A DNA stretch of 64,000 nt from Palaemon carinicauda (Eukaryota; Arthropoda; Malacostraca; Decapoda; Palaemonidae): positions 56,807,148 to 56,871,147 of the forward strand of contig NC_090738.1 in assembly GCF_036898095.1 (NCBI RefSeq), written 5' to 3'. Position numbers and translations under genes: made by a program. Below are positions 34,926 through 46,259 of the stretch, piece after piece (the first letter of the stretch is position 1; every line of letters starts with the position of its first letter). The notes beneath the pieces were generated by a model. That model saw nothing but the letters and a program-made list of their open reading frames with translations. It had not been told where the DNA came from and searched no databases.

Positions 34926-36231
34926 AATTTAATTGACCAATGGCTATTCTATAGTTAACAGGCGGTCTACTTTCGTCTTTAAATGGTAAGGACACTTCAT
35001 ATTTATTGTCAACCCTTTTAACTTTATCCTTAAAATACTTAACTGATTCTCTTTCTTCAGGACTAATTTCAGATTGACGAATACCAACACTTTCTAAATC
35101 CCATAATCTTCTAACTTCACAACAAGAATTAATAGGAATTTCCTCTACTTCTATTCTGGAACAACATACATTTGATGTAGTAATCTCATTAGATTCTAGG
35201 TCGTCATAAGACCAACTAGGAAGGGGTCCAAAAATTAGTGCACCACCAGAACTATTCAATATCTGTATTCCAGAGCAAATTTGACTGTTCTGAATGAATT
35301 TTTCATAATAATCAGCCCCAATGACTAATTCTATACCATTTACTTCATCTGAATTTAAATCATTATCTGCTAATTTTATGCCTTTACTCGTCAAGAACGC
35401 AGCTGACTTACATAATCCTGGAGAATAAATTCTGGAATTAACTCTATCGAATGCAATGGCATTAATGACAGTACGAATTTTACCTAGTCTCACCACAACT
35501 CTTACTATATCACAATCAACTTCCATGGCATCACTGCCAAATAGTTTTACCTTTAAGGCTACCGTTGCTATGGACGATAGATTAAGCTTATGGGCTAATT
35601 CCGTTGCAATAAACGTTCTTTGCGCGCCAGAATCAAAGAGTGCTCTCTCAAAGGAACGATGTCCATTGCCTGACACAATTACGCTAGCAGTAGGAAGAGC
35701 AGTTGAAACAGAAATCTTATTATTCTGAGAATGATCAATTCCCAAAGAAGCAGCCATAACTACTGGGGAATCACCTTTACTAACAGCACCTTTGGGATCC
35801 TTATGAGAATTCCCATTAACATTTGATTGACTAACAGCACCTTTGGGATCCTTATTAGGACACCCAAAGTTAACATTTGATTTACTAACATTAGTACTAT
35901 TTACACTCAACTTTGGTGAAGCAGGATTTACAGGGTTTTCTGTTTTCTTACAAATCATCGGGTAATGAGGACCATCACATATATTACATTTAGGCTTATT
36001 CCTACATTCAGAGAATAAATGACCTCCTTTGAGGCAAGCAAAACAGAATCTTAAACATTTAACTCTGTCCCTTCTACTACCAACGGATTTGAAAGTCTTA
36101 CAATCGCGAGAAGCATGGTTCAATGAGCAAAACACACAGTTATTGTAAGGACTACTATTACTAGGTTTACTGTTACTTGGTTGTGCTCTCTGCACGTTAG
36201 GCACATTTGAGGGAATTACTTTAGCCCTGGA
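34925..36231 (-). pseudogene. gag-pro: BEL-3 Gag C-terminus with three zinc knuckles, and protease
   Basis: Reading from 36231 the frame holds three knuckles: CVFCSLNHASRDC, CFACLKGGHLFSEC and CNICDGPHYPMIC. A low-complexity linker with two near-repeats (DPKGAVS) follows. Then comes a retropepsin with active site LFDSGAQRTF near 35625 and GIELVIGADYYEKF near 35330. Residues above 36231 in the same open frame come from the inserted satellite element, not from BEL. A frameshift near 34925 ends it before RT. The upstream half of Gag is at 39786-40734, in the same frame. Confidence 0.9.
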
Positions 36232-36299
36232 TAGGTACGCTCCTCGGACACCCCTGTAAGGGTATACTCGGTCGCGCGCGACCCCGACGCAAAAAAAAA

Positions 36300-37210
36300 T
36301 TCTTGAAAAATCTGTTTTTGCAGTAACCTCCTTTTTTTTTTTGCCAAAAAAAAAAAAATTCAATGAATGCTTAAAACTACTGTAAAGATAAATACTACTC
36401 ATCTGCAGAAAAACTATTTATTATAAATATTTTAAAAAATTAAGTAGAAAAAAAAAAGACCTTACATAAAAATTCATAAAAAAAATTTATACATATATAC
36501 ACAAATCCTTTTAGGAATTGATTCTTGAATGTTTAGGACACATCTTGATGTATTTTGGATGAAGTCGGACCCATAGAGGTGAAGATCTGAAATGAGAAAA
36601 AAAGGGTAACCTTTTTTGGCCAAAAAAATGTGTCCAAATTTCATGAATTTTTTTTGGGTACCCAAATGAAATAGGAAGTGGCTAATTTTTTTAGGGAATA
36701 AACATATGTTATCCTAAAATAGAAATATGTAAAAACATCTTCATTATTTTGTAAATTACATTTATATCAGGGGCCATATCTAAAGGTAATTTTTTGAGTA
36801 CTTAGAAATTTCGTAAAAAAATACATATATTTAATATATAATATGATATTTATGCAGGTAAAAATATACCAGAATATCACAAATTCTATAGGGAACAAGA
36901 ATATATATAGATAGGGCAACTTACGCTTCGGATATGTCCACAAAATGGCCGCCAACCACACTGACTCAGACTCCCTAATCTGCCACCTGAAATGTAGGAA
37001 GGGTATGTCAATTTCAAGGTGTTATTTACTAATCTAATTATTCTTGGATATGCATAAAAATTGTATGGTGGGTTGCTGGATAATTGTCGCTTATTTTACG
37101 ACTATAAAATCAGAATTCTGACCCCCAAAAAAAAAATTTTTTAAGGGAAATAAAAAAAAAAACAATTGTAAAACAATATATAGCTAAAAAAATTTGATGA
37201 TATTCAATCA
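36300..37210. other. AT-rich left part of the satellite-filled element
   Basis: Homopolymer-rich sequence with no gene. Patches such as 'ttggccaaaaaaatg' faintly echo the tandem array, so it may be very diverged monomers. Confidence 0.5.
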
Positions 37211-39560
37211 AAAAAGAAGTAAACAAAATTTTCCGACAAATAATCATCTAAATGAATCATTACTCTGTGATAGTTCCTTAGTACGTAGTAATTTTGAAAG
37301 AAATGGGAAAAAACGAAAAAGTGGCAATCGCAGGAAAATCGAACACATAGCCTACCTATATATACGCTATATCTGGCTAAAAAAAAAAGATAGGCATGGG
37401 TAGCCAGATCATCTAGAAACACTTTCCAACACTATAAAAATATAAGTTTTGCGACACTACTTGCCAATTCCTTACGGTAACATGACTAAGCAAAAAAATG
37501 CAAAACAAATAAAAAGGGGCACTCGCGGAAAAATGGCCAACATTCTAATATTCCGCATCTCAGATAAAAAAAAAGACATGCACGTGTTAGCCCAACCATC
37601 GAGGCACACTTTCTAACAAATAAACATCTAAATGAATCATTACTCTGTGATAGTTCCTTAGTACGTAGTAATTTTGAAAGAAATGGGAAAAAACGAAAAA
37701 ATCGCAATTACAGGAAAATCGTACACATACCTATATATACGCCATATCTGGCTTAAAAAAAAAAGATAGGCATGGGTAGCCAGATCATCTAGAAACACTT
37801 TCCAACACTGTAAAAATATAAGTTTTGCGACACTACTTGCCAATTCCTTATGGTAACATGACTAAGCAAAAAAATGCAAAACAAATAAAAAGGGGCACTC
37901 GATGAAAAATGGCAATGTGCTAATGGTGGGCATTTCAGAAAAAAAAAAATTTCAGCCACGTGCTAGGCAAACCATCAAGGCACATTTTCCGACAAATAAA
38001 CATCTAAATGAATCATTACTCTGTGATAGTTCCTTAGTACGTAGTAATTTTGAAAGAAATGGGAAAAAACGAACAAATGGCAATCACAGGAAAATCGAAC
38101 ACATACCTATATATACGCCATATCTGGCTAAAAAAAAAGATAGGCATGGGTAGCCAGATCATCTAGAAACACTTTCCAACACTATAACATTATAAGTTTT
38201 GCGACACTACTTGCCAATTCCTTACGGTAACATGACTAAGCAAAAAAATGCAAAACAAATAAAAAGGGGCACTCGCGGAAAAATGGCCAACATTCTAATA
38301 TACCGCATCTCAGATAAAAAAAAAGACATGCACGTGTTAGCCCAACCATCGAGGCACACTTTCTAACAAATAAACATCTAAATGAATCATTACTCTGTGA
38401 TAGTTCGTTAGTACGTAGTAATTTTGAAAGAAATGGGAAAAAACGAAAAAGTGGCAATCACCGGAAAATCGAACACATACCTATATATACGCCATATCTG
38501 GCTAAAAAAAAAAAAAGATAGGCATGGGTAGCCAGATCATCTAGAAACACTTTCCAACACTATAAAAATATAAGTTTTGCGACACTACTTGCCAATTCCT
38601 TACGGTAACATGACTAAGCAAAAAAATGCAAAACAAATAAAAAGGGGCGCTCGATGAAAAATGGCAATGTGCTAATGGTGGGCATTTCAGAAAAAAAAAA
38701 TTTCAGCCACGTGCTAGGCAAACCATCAAGGCACATTTTCCGATAAATAATCATCTAAATGAATCATTACTCTGTGATAGTTCCTTAGTACGTAGTAATT
38801 TTGAAAGAAATGGGAAAAAACGAACAAATGGCAATCACAGGAAAATCGAACACATACCTATATATACGCCATATCTGGCTAAAAAAAAAAGATAGGCATG
38901 GGTAGCCAGATCATCTAGAAACACTTTCCAACACTATAAAATTATAAGTTTTGCGACACTACTTGGCAATTCCTTACGGTAACATGACTAAGCAAAAAAA
39001 TGCAAAACAAATAAAAAGGGGCACTCGCGGAAAAATGGCCAACATTCTAATATACGGCATCTCAGATAAAAAAAAAAGACATGCACGTGTTAGCCCAACC
39101 ATCAAGGCACACTTTCTAACAAATAAACATGAAAAAAAAATCAATAATATATGGCAATTCCTTACTACGTAATAAATTTTTACAAATATTGAAAAAAAAA
39201 CAGAAATTGGCAACTGCAGGAAAATACCCCACATACCAATATCTACGGCGTATCTGACAAAAACAAAGTCACGCATGGGTAGCCAGATCATCTAGACACA
39301 CTTTCCAACACTAAAAAAGCAAAAGTTTTGCGACACTATTTGGCAATTTCTTACGGAAAAATGACTTGGCCAAAAAATGAAAAAAACTGAAAAAGGGGCA
39401 CTCGCAGTAAAATGGTCCTCGTGGTTATGAACGATATTTCAACTAAAAAAAAATCATGCACATAGTAGCCAAACAATCCACCAAGACTTTCCACAACTGA
39501 TAACCTATACAAGTTGCACCATTCTACGACAATTTCATAATACGTAATAACTTTGATAAT
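37210..39560. repeat. Tandem satellite-like array, ~376-bp units built of two ~188-bp halves
   Basis: The phrase 'catctaaatgaatcattac' recurs at 37245, 37625, 38001, 38375 and 38752, with a diverged form at 39127. Spacing is therefore 374-380 bp. Each unit consists of two related ~188-bp halves, which share 'agccagatcatc'/'agcccaaccatc' and 'ttccttacg'/'ttccttagtacg'. Two unit types alternate, one with 'ggccaacattctaatat', the other with 'ggcaatgtgctaatgg', giving a ~750-bp higher-order period. Outer monomers are more diverged than central ones. Open frames across it repeat and are not genes. Confidence 0.92.
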
Positions 39561-39785
39561 TATGCAACTTACCTTAGAAGGGTAAACTCGGTCGCGCTCG
39601 ACCCCGACGCGTCTCAGAAATCTGGGAAGGAGTACAGCTACAGCGATGCACATCTGGACACTACTAGAGCGTGTAGGCGAGACACCGACTGCAGGTCGAT
39701 CACCCACAAATTCAGTCACGGGGGTGAGTCACTTGAGAAAAACATCTTTTGTTTTGACGCTCGGGGTCGCGGACGACCCACCGTA

Positions 39786-40734
39786 CCGTTCCAGGGTTAG
39801 AATAGTTGCCCTGATCCCGTTTTCTTTTATTAGAATTCTCACCTTCGTGACAAAATTCCATCAATTCACAAACATATTTCAAACCTGAGGAAATTTGCTT
39901 TAAATCAAGAGACATACTATTATGTTTATCAGCTATAGCCTTACGCGTTTCAGGTAATAATTTCTCGCATATTATACTAGAGAAAATGGGGTTCATGGCT
40001 TCTACATCTAAATTCAATGTTTTCATCTGTAAAATAATTTTTTCATAATCCAATTTAAAAGTGTTCAAATCCTCTATTGAATGACTGGGAGGGACTAAAT
40101 GTGTTAATTTGGACATGAGTCTACGTTTCAAGTTTTCCTTATTATCATACTTCTCCTTAAGGGTCTGAATAGCTACTGAATAATTGGCATTAGTGACAGG
40201 CAAACCTTCTATGGCTTTGAGGGCGTTGTCCCTTAAACTAGCTCTGAGTATAAAAAACTTAATTACATTGGAAATATCCCTACGATCGTGAACCAAACTG
40301 TTGAATATATCCCAAAATGCAAGCCATTGTTCTTCCCCACCGCTAAATTCAGGTATCTTAATTTCTGGGAGTTTAGGGGGAGGGAGAGGATTAACGGGAG
40401 CCGAAGGAGGAGGCATAATGGGCCGTTGATTTCTATCTCTAGCGTCAATCTCGCTCATAGTTTGCTGAGTAGCAGCAATAGCTTTCCTTACACATCTAGT
40501 TATTGCTCTATAACTTCTACATAACTTGTCATATTCACTATCCTGTGAAATAATCGTCACATTCTGTGACCAACAATCTTCAAAACGTCCTAGTCCCTCA
40601 GTAAGACAACGTTCATACATTACAAGAGTCGATTTTGGTGTATCGGTATCACCAATGCAGCTACCTGACTCATCGAGCAAATCTTGTAAGGAAATAATTT
40701 CCCCTTCAATAACTACCTTAATCTTGGACTCCAT
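39786..40734 (-). pseudogene. gag: BEL-3 Gag N-terminal part (interrupted)
   Basis: Start ATG at 40734. The frame is open for about 316 Gag codons: an N-terminal helical region, the proline-rich stretch MPPPSAPVNPLPPPKLPEI, then the DUF1759-type capsid (FSGGEEQWLAFWDIFNSLVH, LRDNALKAIEGLP, LKQISSGLKYVCELMEF). Below 39786 the frame runs on into the inserted element for about 24 foreign codons to a stop at 39712. Gag forms the particle. The N-terminal half is well preserved and close to BEL-2. Confidence 0.9.
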
Positions 40735-42096
40735 TATCTCGTTAATGAATCAATAGCAAACTTGAACAAATATCAGAAACTATATGGTAAATTATCTAAC
40801 CCTCATTCAAATATAACATGCACTAAATGCTAGACAATTTGACCACGTGCCCTTAAATACATCTGGTCACGAAACCTAAGTTCAAAAAATAGCAACGAAA
40901 TTCAACAAAATTTCTTCACAGAGTAATTGACAAACAAATAATGTTCCATAAAACAGATTACTTGGTAAAACACTCCAAGTAATTCAATACCTTACCCTGC
41001 TCACCAAATAACTTTGGACACATGCCAGCTATACTAGAATGACTTTGACGCCGACCATCAACCACGTAAACTTTATCGCAATTTATCTTTAACATCCAAA
41101 AAAATTCTTTGTGAATCGTTATGGCATCCGGTTCGTTCGAAGGAGCAGAATGTGGTGAAACACTGGGGAATTTACAACCACATATGATAACTTTCTTTAA
41201 ACTGTAAACTCTCGTGCACCAGCTTTGCACGAGGCCAAGTTACAGAACTGAGAAACAAACTTACTTAAGAGACATCTGCCATTTACCTTTGATTCAAACT
41301 ATATTTCCTGCACCGATTCTTTTGGGGGTGATGCCACACGGGTTCACAAAGACTCAATTAAAAAGTTTGACATATATTTAATATTTAAAGTAAACAAACA
41401 AAAATCATCAGAGTTACGTTAAAGAGCGAGCATTAACATTACCACAAATGAACAAAATTTACGTTACTTGATAAAAATTAAACAAATATCAAACGGGGTT
41501 ACAGAGTATTCTTATAAGAACATTGCTGCAACAATGCGATGGTTCACGAGGTGATGATGGTGGTCGGATTCAGGAGAATATCTTCTAAGTACTTGCCTTT
41601 TGGAGTCCGCTGGTAGAAGCCCGCCAGTGTCACATTTCCACCCTGGAAGAGAACTCGGGAGGAGTACAATGTTGTCACATTTACAAATTTGCAAGGGTTA
41701 CGTAACAAACATCAAGTGATTTAATTGTAACCCAACATACAAAGAAAAAGGGGTTTCGTCCAGAAGGCAAGTTTAAATTACTGGCATGTACCCTTACAAT
41801 AATCAAACAATATATATAATCTCCACAGGAAGAAGTTTGACAACAATGGGATGATACGTTATCTTATCTGATCTAGATGGATAAAATTTGCAAGAAAGGT
41901 AGCTTATTACTTTAAATATTATTATACTAATTCATACAAACTCATTGATATAGTCAATATGATAAAACTACTTCTGTGGAGGAAAATAATCACATTTAAA
42001 CATATATTCATATAAACTGGGAAATACATTAGAAAACGAATACTCGTAAAACTAAGAATACTTTTATTCAAGGGGAATAAATGTCAATTTTTGACA
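40735..42096 (-). repeat. BEL-3 5' LTR plus leader, right copy
   Basis: Starts TGTCAAAAATTGACA at 42096 on the minus strand and ends at the gag start. Pairs with 30358-31716. The outer edge abuts the env-like gene of Gypsy-2 with no polypurine tract between them, so BEL-3 is the inserted partner. A hairpin at 40958-40982 matches that in the left copy. An open frame of about 90 codons (40958-41230) has no ATG start. Confidence 0.85.
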
Positions 42097-43055
42097 GGTG
42101 ATATCCTGTAAGATTGCCAGGCATCGGAAGAATCAAAGGGAATTGTAATCATAATCCTGTGATTTTCAACGCTTACTGTAATTAGGCTGTAATAAAATTC
42201 TAACCTACGTGCATCTAACAAAGGAACATAACCTAATTTCTCCCGTCCGTTTTCCACAATTAACGTTAAGTCTCTTATTGGCAACAAATGCAGTGACAGT
42301 ACACCTTTAGTCGCTAACGTGATAGCTTCCACATAGTCTTTTGATTTCTCAATGAAATGTGCAATTCTATTATGTATGTGATCTATTTTTGAATCATAAT
42401 ACGTTAACGTTGCCAACAAATCTTGTACTTCCATAATCTGACTGATATTACTAGAATGTTCGTTTACCAAACTCATAATTTGATTGATTGAAGCTAAATG
42501 ATTCCTTAGTTCTGACATAATCAATTCATCTTCATGAGTCAAAAACTCGATTTTCTTATTTTGATTACTTATCTTAAGACGATAGGAAATTCCTAAGCCT
42601 AAACTTGCAATAGAATCAAAGATGTTTAGTGCAGCAAAAATAAACGGGTTACGTTTCTCAAGATTATCGTGTCCTACTGTCCACATCAAAAGGTCACGAG
42701 CCAAAGATTCTGCCTCGTAAGTCTTATTTTGCAAGTCGTCAGATAGCATCTCTGCAACTTTTAGTGTCGATGCAAGCGAACTCTCTGTATTAAAAGGAAA
42801 ATGTCTTCTATGCATTTCATTTAATGAAACAGCAAACCTTGAAATGGCACTCTTTAAGCTAGTGACGTCATTCTCTGGGAGAAAAATTGCTTGCATACGC
42901 ACTTCAACAACTACGTTACTTGATGTAATAAAAACATCTTCTTATCTTTCAACTATAGTGTCATATTTAAAATCTATACTTTTAGTTTTAGAGCTCATCC
43001 CACACGAGAAAAATGTCTGAGCGAACAATATCACTCTTAACAATAAAAACTTCAT
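42097..43055 (-). pseudogene. env: Env-like glycoprotein gene of Gypsy-2 (truncated, stop-containing)
   Basis: ATG at 43055 opens a hydrophobic signal-peptide-like start (MKFLLLRVILFAQTFFSCG). A TAA at codon 38 (42942-42944) interrupts it. The same frame then stays open to the BEL-3 LTR boundary at 42097 and ends at a stop at 42084 in foreign sequence. A basic site LEKR near 42660 is followed by a hydrophobic, Gly/Ala-rich segment, as at the cleavage site and fusion peptide of baculovirus-F-like Env proteins. Helical heptad-like sequence comes after. The C-terminal membrane anchor is missing. Homology is inferred from layout and pattern, not from a search. Non-functional. Confidence 0.65.
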
Positions 43056-43193
43056 CTTGGAAACCTGTAATGAGAAAAATATATGTAATTACTCCTGTAT
43101 TAAGAAGAAAAACTTTCAACATATAAGTACACAAAAAACAAAAAAAAAAAAAAAAAAAATAAAAATCTTTCCCTCACTTCTTTCCCTCTTATT

Positions 43194-44374
43194 TTAATTT
43201 CTTATGTGAGCCAATGGTACGATTCTCTCATCAGTGGGTTGGGATACGTTTTGAACTCTAAACCTATTGGCCGTTAATGTTTCCAAAATATTAAATGGGC
43301 CTTCAAACTTAGGTGTTAGTTTATAATTGAGTCCTTTACGTACATTTGCCTGTATGTATCCATTATCACCCACGGTATATGTTTTAGTTGGCTTGGCTAT
43401 TTTATCATGATTCCTTTTCATTATGATTTGTAATTCTTCTAAATTCTTTCGAAGGATATCAAAACGACTTTTGCTTGTATTTATACATTCTTTTAAAGGA
43501 TTTGATAGATTAGTTGTAGGCGTTAATACATGGAAAGGCGTTCTAACTGGGGTACCATACAATGCCTCGTGCGGTGACATTTTAATTGATATATGATATG
43601 AATGATTCAGAGTACTCAGTACCGCAGGTATTGCAATATCCCAGTTGGGGTCTGGTCCCCCTAGTGTTACTCTTAATATATTTAAAACCCTCCTATTCGC
43701 TCTTTCCACTATCCCATTCAACTCTGGGTGATATATCATGGTATTTATTTTCTTTATGCTAAGGAATTCACACAATGAGGTAAGAAAGTGATTATTAAAT
43801 TCTCCACCCGAGTCTGAGATTATCATGTGTGGAATTCCATGTTTACAAATGTAACACTCATAAAACTTCCTAGCGCATTTAATCGCAGTCTTAGTTTTAA
43901 GCGCTATTAGTTCTGTATATCGAGTTAAAGCATCTACAATTACTAAGAGGTGCTTATTTCCTCTGTCTGACTCGTAAAATCCTGTTAATAAATCTAAATG
44001 TATTCTTTCAAAGGGTTGATTGGGCACGGGATAAGCCCCTAGGCTGACAGGTGTTTTCATATGCCCTTTGTTTTCCTGACATGTGAGAAAATTAGCTATG
44101 TGTTTTTTATATCTGTAAGCATCGTATGCCAATAAAACAATGATTTGGCTTTCTGTGACATTAATGAGAACCCCGGGTGTCCATGCAATGGATTTGCATG
44201 CAACCAATTTAGGACAGTGGAAATAAGTGAGATTAGTACCACTACCTGGTCGTTAGTTACATGTGGTGTATTGCGGGTTTTCCTTGTCACGGTCCTACAC
44301 AGAATATTGTCTTTGATTATATAATTCTGCTGCTTATACTTTATATATTCCTTTTCCTTATGATTGCCTTTCAA
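43194..44374 (-). pseudogene. pol: Gypsy-2 integrase (frameshifted)
   Basis: The N-terminal zinc-binding region lies in the 44374-44096 frame (LHANPLHGHPGFSL). The core, in the 44207-43194 frame, has Asp in RIHLDLLTGF, Asp in MIISDSGGEF and Glu in GIVERANRRVLN. The C-terminal SH3-like part ends with KLTPKFEGPFNILE and an RVQNV segment. A frameshift near 44100-44130 divides the finger from the core. The stop at 43194 is a natural end just before the env-like gene's leader (43056-43193, with a poly-A run at 43132-43160). Confidence 0.88.
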
Positions 44375-44414
44375 AGCATTTATAATTTTTTCTAATTTCT
44401 GATCTTTTCTTTGC

Positions 44415-46143
44415 TCAGTCTAATAATTCAGCACTCCAGCCCAAATCTTCTTGTTCAGATATCGTTTTAACAATAGGCATGGATGTTGATATATCTATTA
44501 ATTCAGCTAAAGGCTCCGTACAAGATGACACAGGGTTGCGTGATAATGCATCAGCAATGATATTTACTTTCCCAGGTAAATACCCGATTCTCGCGCCAAA
44601 GTCTTGAATGATCAAATGATCGTTTGGGGCTGTGGCTGAAGCCTTTAAAGAAGTCGGTTAGTGGTTTATGATCAGTAAAGGTAAAGGTAGCTGGTTTCAG
44701 TTCCGGTTCCATCAGAATAGATGCTCACCAGAACGTCAGCCGGGCAAGCCCAACCCCCCACTGTGGTGCCCTACCACAGCAATAGCCTCCCCAGTAAACA
44801 GCTTAAACTCACGGTCCTGGGCGGGGATCGATCTCTTGCCACGCGAATGCGAGGCAAACACGTTACCACTGTACTAGCCAGGACCTTAACGGGATAACCG
44901 TATATTATGAACTTAAAATGCACTAGGGAATTAACAATAGCTGTCCCTTCCTTGTCTATTACTGCATACTTACTTTCGGAAGTTCTCAGTTTTCGAGAAT
45001 AAAAAGCTATCGGGAAAAATTGTTTTTCATATTGCTGAAGCAATACCCCACCTACTCCTAAGTCTGAGGCGTCTGTTGCAATGAAGAATTCCTTACCGAA
45101 GTCAGGAAATTTTAGGATAGGAGAACTACACAGTTCATCTTTAAAGGTATTAAACGCCTGTTGATGCTGCTCAGACCATATGAAATCTACACCCTTCTTC
45201 GTAAGATCAGTTAAGGGAGTGACTATTATTGCATAATTGCATATAAAACGCCTGTAATATCCACTACAACCCAGAAATTGCTGTATTCCCTTGACATTAG
45301 TAGGTATCGGAAAGTTAGGGATAGCCGACACCTTATCATGGACTACTTTAAGACCTTGGCTTGACACTGTAAAACCCAAATAGACTAATTCTGTTTTGAA
45401 AAATTCACACTTACTAATCTTTACCCTAAGTTATGTTGTCTTAGTCTCTGTAGTACTAGTCCTAATTTACGTAGATGTTCTTCTAAGGTGTTGGAAAAGA
45501 TTACAAGGTCGTCCATATAGGCATGCAATATATCCCCTAGCAAGTCTCCAAACACTATGTTAATCATTCTTGTAAATGTTATGGGAGCACAACGTAAACC
45601 AAAAGGCATCCGTAAAAATTCATAATGTCCCCTGGCTGTATTGAAGGCTGTGTATGGGATACTATTTTCATCTAATGATATCTGGTGAAAGCCTTTAAGT
45701 AAGTCCAAACTGGTAAAATATTTATTCTGACCTAACAAAGATAAAATATCATCAGTACATGGCACTGAGAATCGATCAGGGATCGTCTCCTCGTATAGGC
45801 GACGGAAGTCTACGCAGATACGCCATGTTCGATCTTTTTTCGGTACAACTATTAATGGAAAATTATAAGGGCTGTTCGATTTCCTAATGACTCCTTCTTC
45901 TAGCATTTTACCTACTTCATCATTTATTTCATTCTGGAATTTCATAGGGAGTCGGTATGAGGGTACATAGATAATTTTCTGCTTGTCCTTTAACCTTATT
46001 TGATGCTCGATCACATCTGTTTTTCCTAAGGATCCATCCGTAGTGGAAAAAACATCAGGATATTCAGTTAAAAGTCCAAAAATTTTCTGCTGAATTTCTT
46101 CGTCTTGAGTGTCTTTATTGATTTTATTTTTAATAGATTGCAA
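44415..46143 (-). pseudogene. pol: Gypsy-2 reverse transcriptase and RNase H (interrupted)
   Basis: RT motifs in order: KDRTWRICVDFRRL, FTSLDLLKGFHQISL, LRMPFGLRCAPITF, HAYMDDLVIFSN (catalytic YMDD intact). A one-base frameshift near 45421 leads into the 45379-44888 frame (IPTNVKGIQQFLGCSGYYRRF, FIATDASDLGVGG). The frame runs into foreign sequence at about 44887, the SINE-like insertion. RNase H resumes at about 44682 and ends at 44415 with ARIGYLPGKVNIIADALSR. The domains are otherwise well preserved. Confidence 0.88.
44683..44887 (-). mobile_element. tRNA-derived SINE-like insertion
   Basis: On the minus strand it begins GGTCCTGGCTAGTACAGTGG, a tRNA-like 5' end with an A-box-like TGGCTAGTACAGTGG. 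A B-box-like GATCGATCC follows about 45 bases on, and the head closes with CCCAGGACC, complementary to the start (acceptor-stem-like). A body of about 120 bp ends in a CTTTACCTTTA tail. It splits the Gypsy-2 RNase H frame. A target duplication is uncertain because the flanks share 'aaggtaaa'-like sequence. Confidence 0.7.
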
Positions 46144-46259
46144 AAGGGATTCATCCGCAACTGATTGAGCATGATTGATTTCAGCAACGGTAAGAATACG
46201 ATGTTTATAAACTTCTACATCTAAGATATGTTGATTTTTGTGAATTACTAAAGTGGTAT

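Larger units (their letters stand above)
36232..39785. mobile_element. Satellite-filled insertion element within BEL-3 gag
   Basis: About 3.55 kb that interrupts BEL-3 Gag. TA dinucleotides flank it (36232-36233 and 39784-39785). Removing one TA plus the insert takes out 3552 bp, a multiple of three, and the two Gag halves are in the same frame. The ends carry related GC-rich modules, 'gcgcgaccccgacgc' near 36280 and its inverted relative near 39755-39770. A second copy of the 36265-36295 module lies in direct orientation at 39581-39611. No transposase frame is present. It is probably a non-autonomous DNA transposon carrying tandem repeats; superfamily unknown. Confidence 0.75.

Noticed and set aside
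37245..39130. Regular repeats considered as a CRISPR array
   Set aside because: Units are ~376 bp, spacers are not unique, and the context is a eukaryotic mobile element.
37194..39291. Repeated ORFs over the satellite array
   Set aside because: They recur with the ~376-bp period on both strands and carry no domain; they are shadows of the repeat.
36235..39786. GTAC as a 4-bp target duplication of the satellite-filled element
   Set aside because: GTAC occurs at both ends, but a 4-bp duplication would leave the Gag halves out of frame, whereas TA keeps the frame. TA is preferred, though not proven.
40958..41230. Conserved ~90-codon frame in the BEL leader, also at 30584-30856
   Set aside because: It has no ATG start, and the differences I could see between the two copies mostly change residues, so there is no sign of selection on a protein. 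It stays open only because the two copies are recent.
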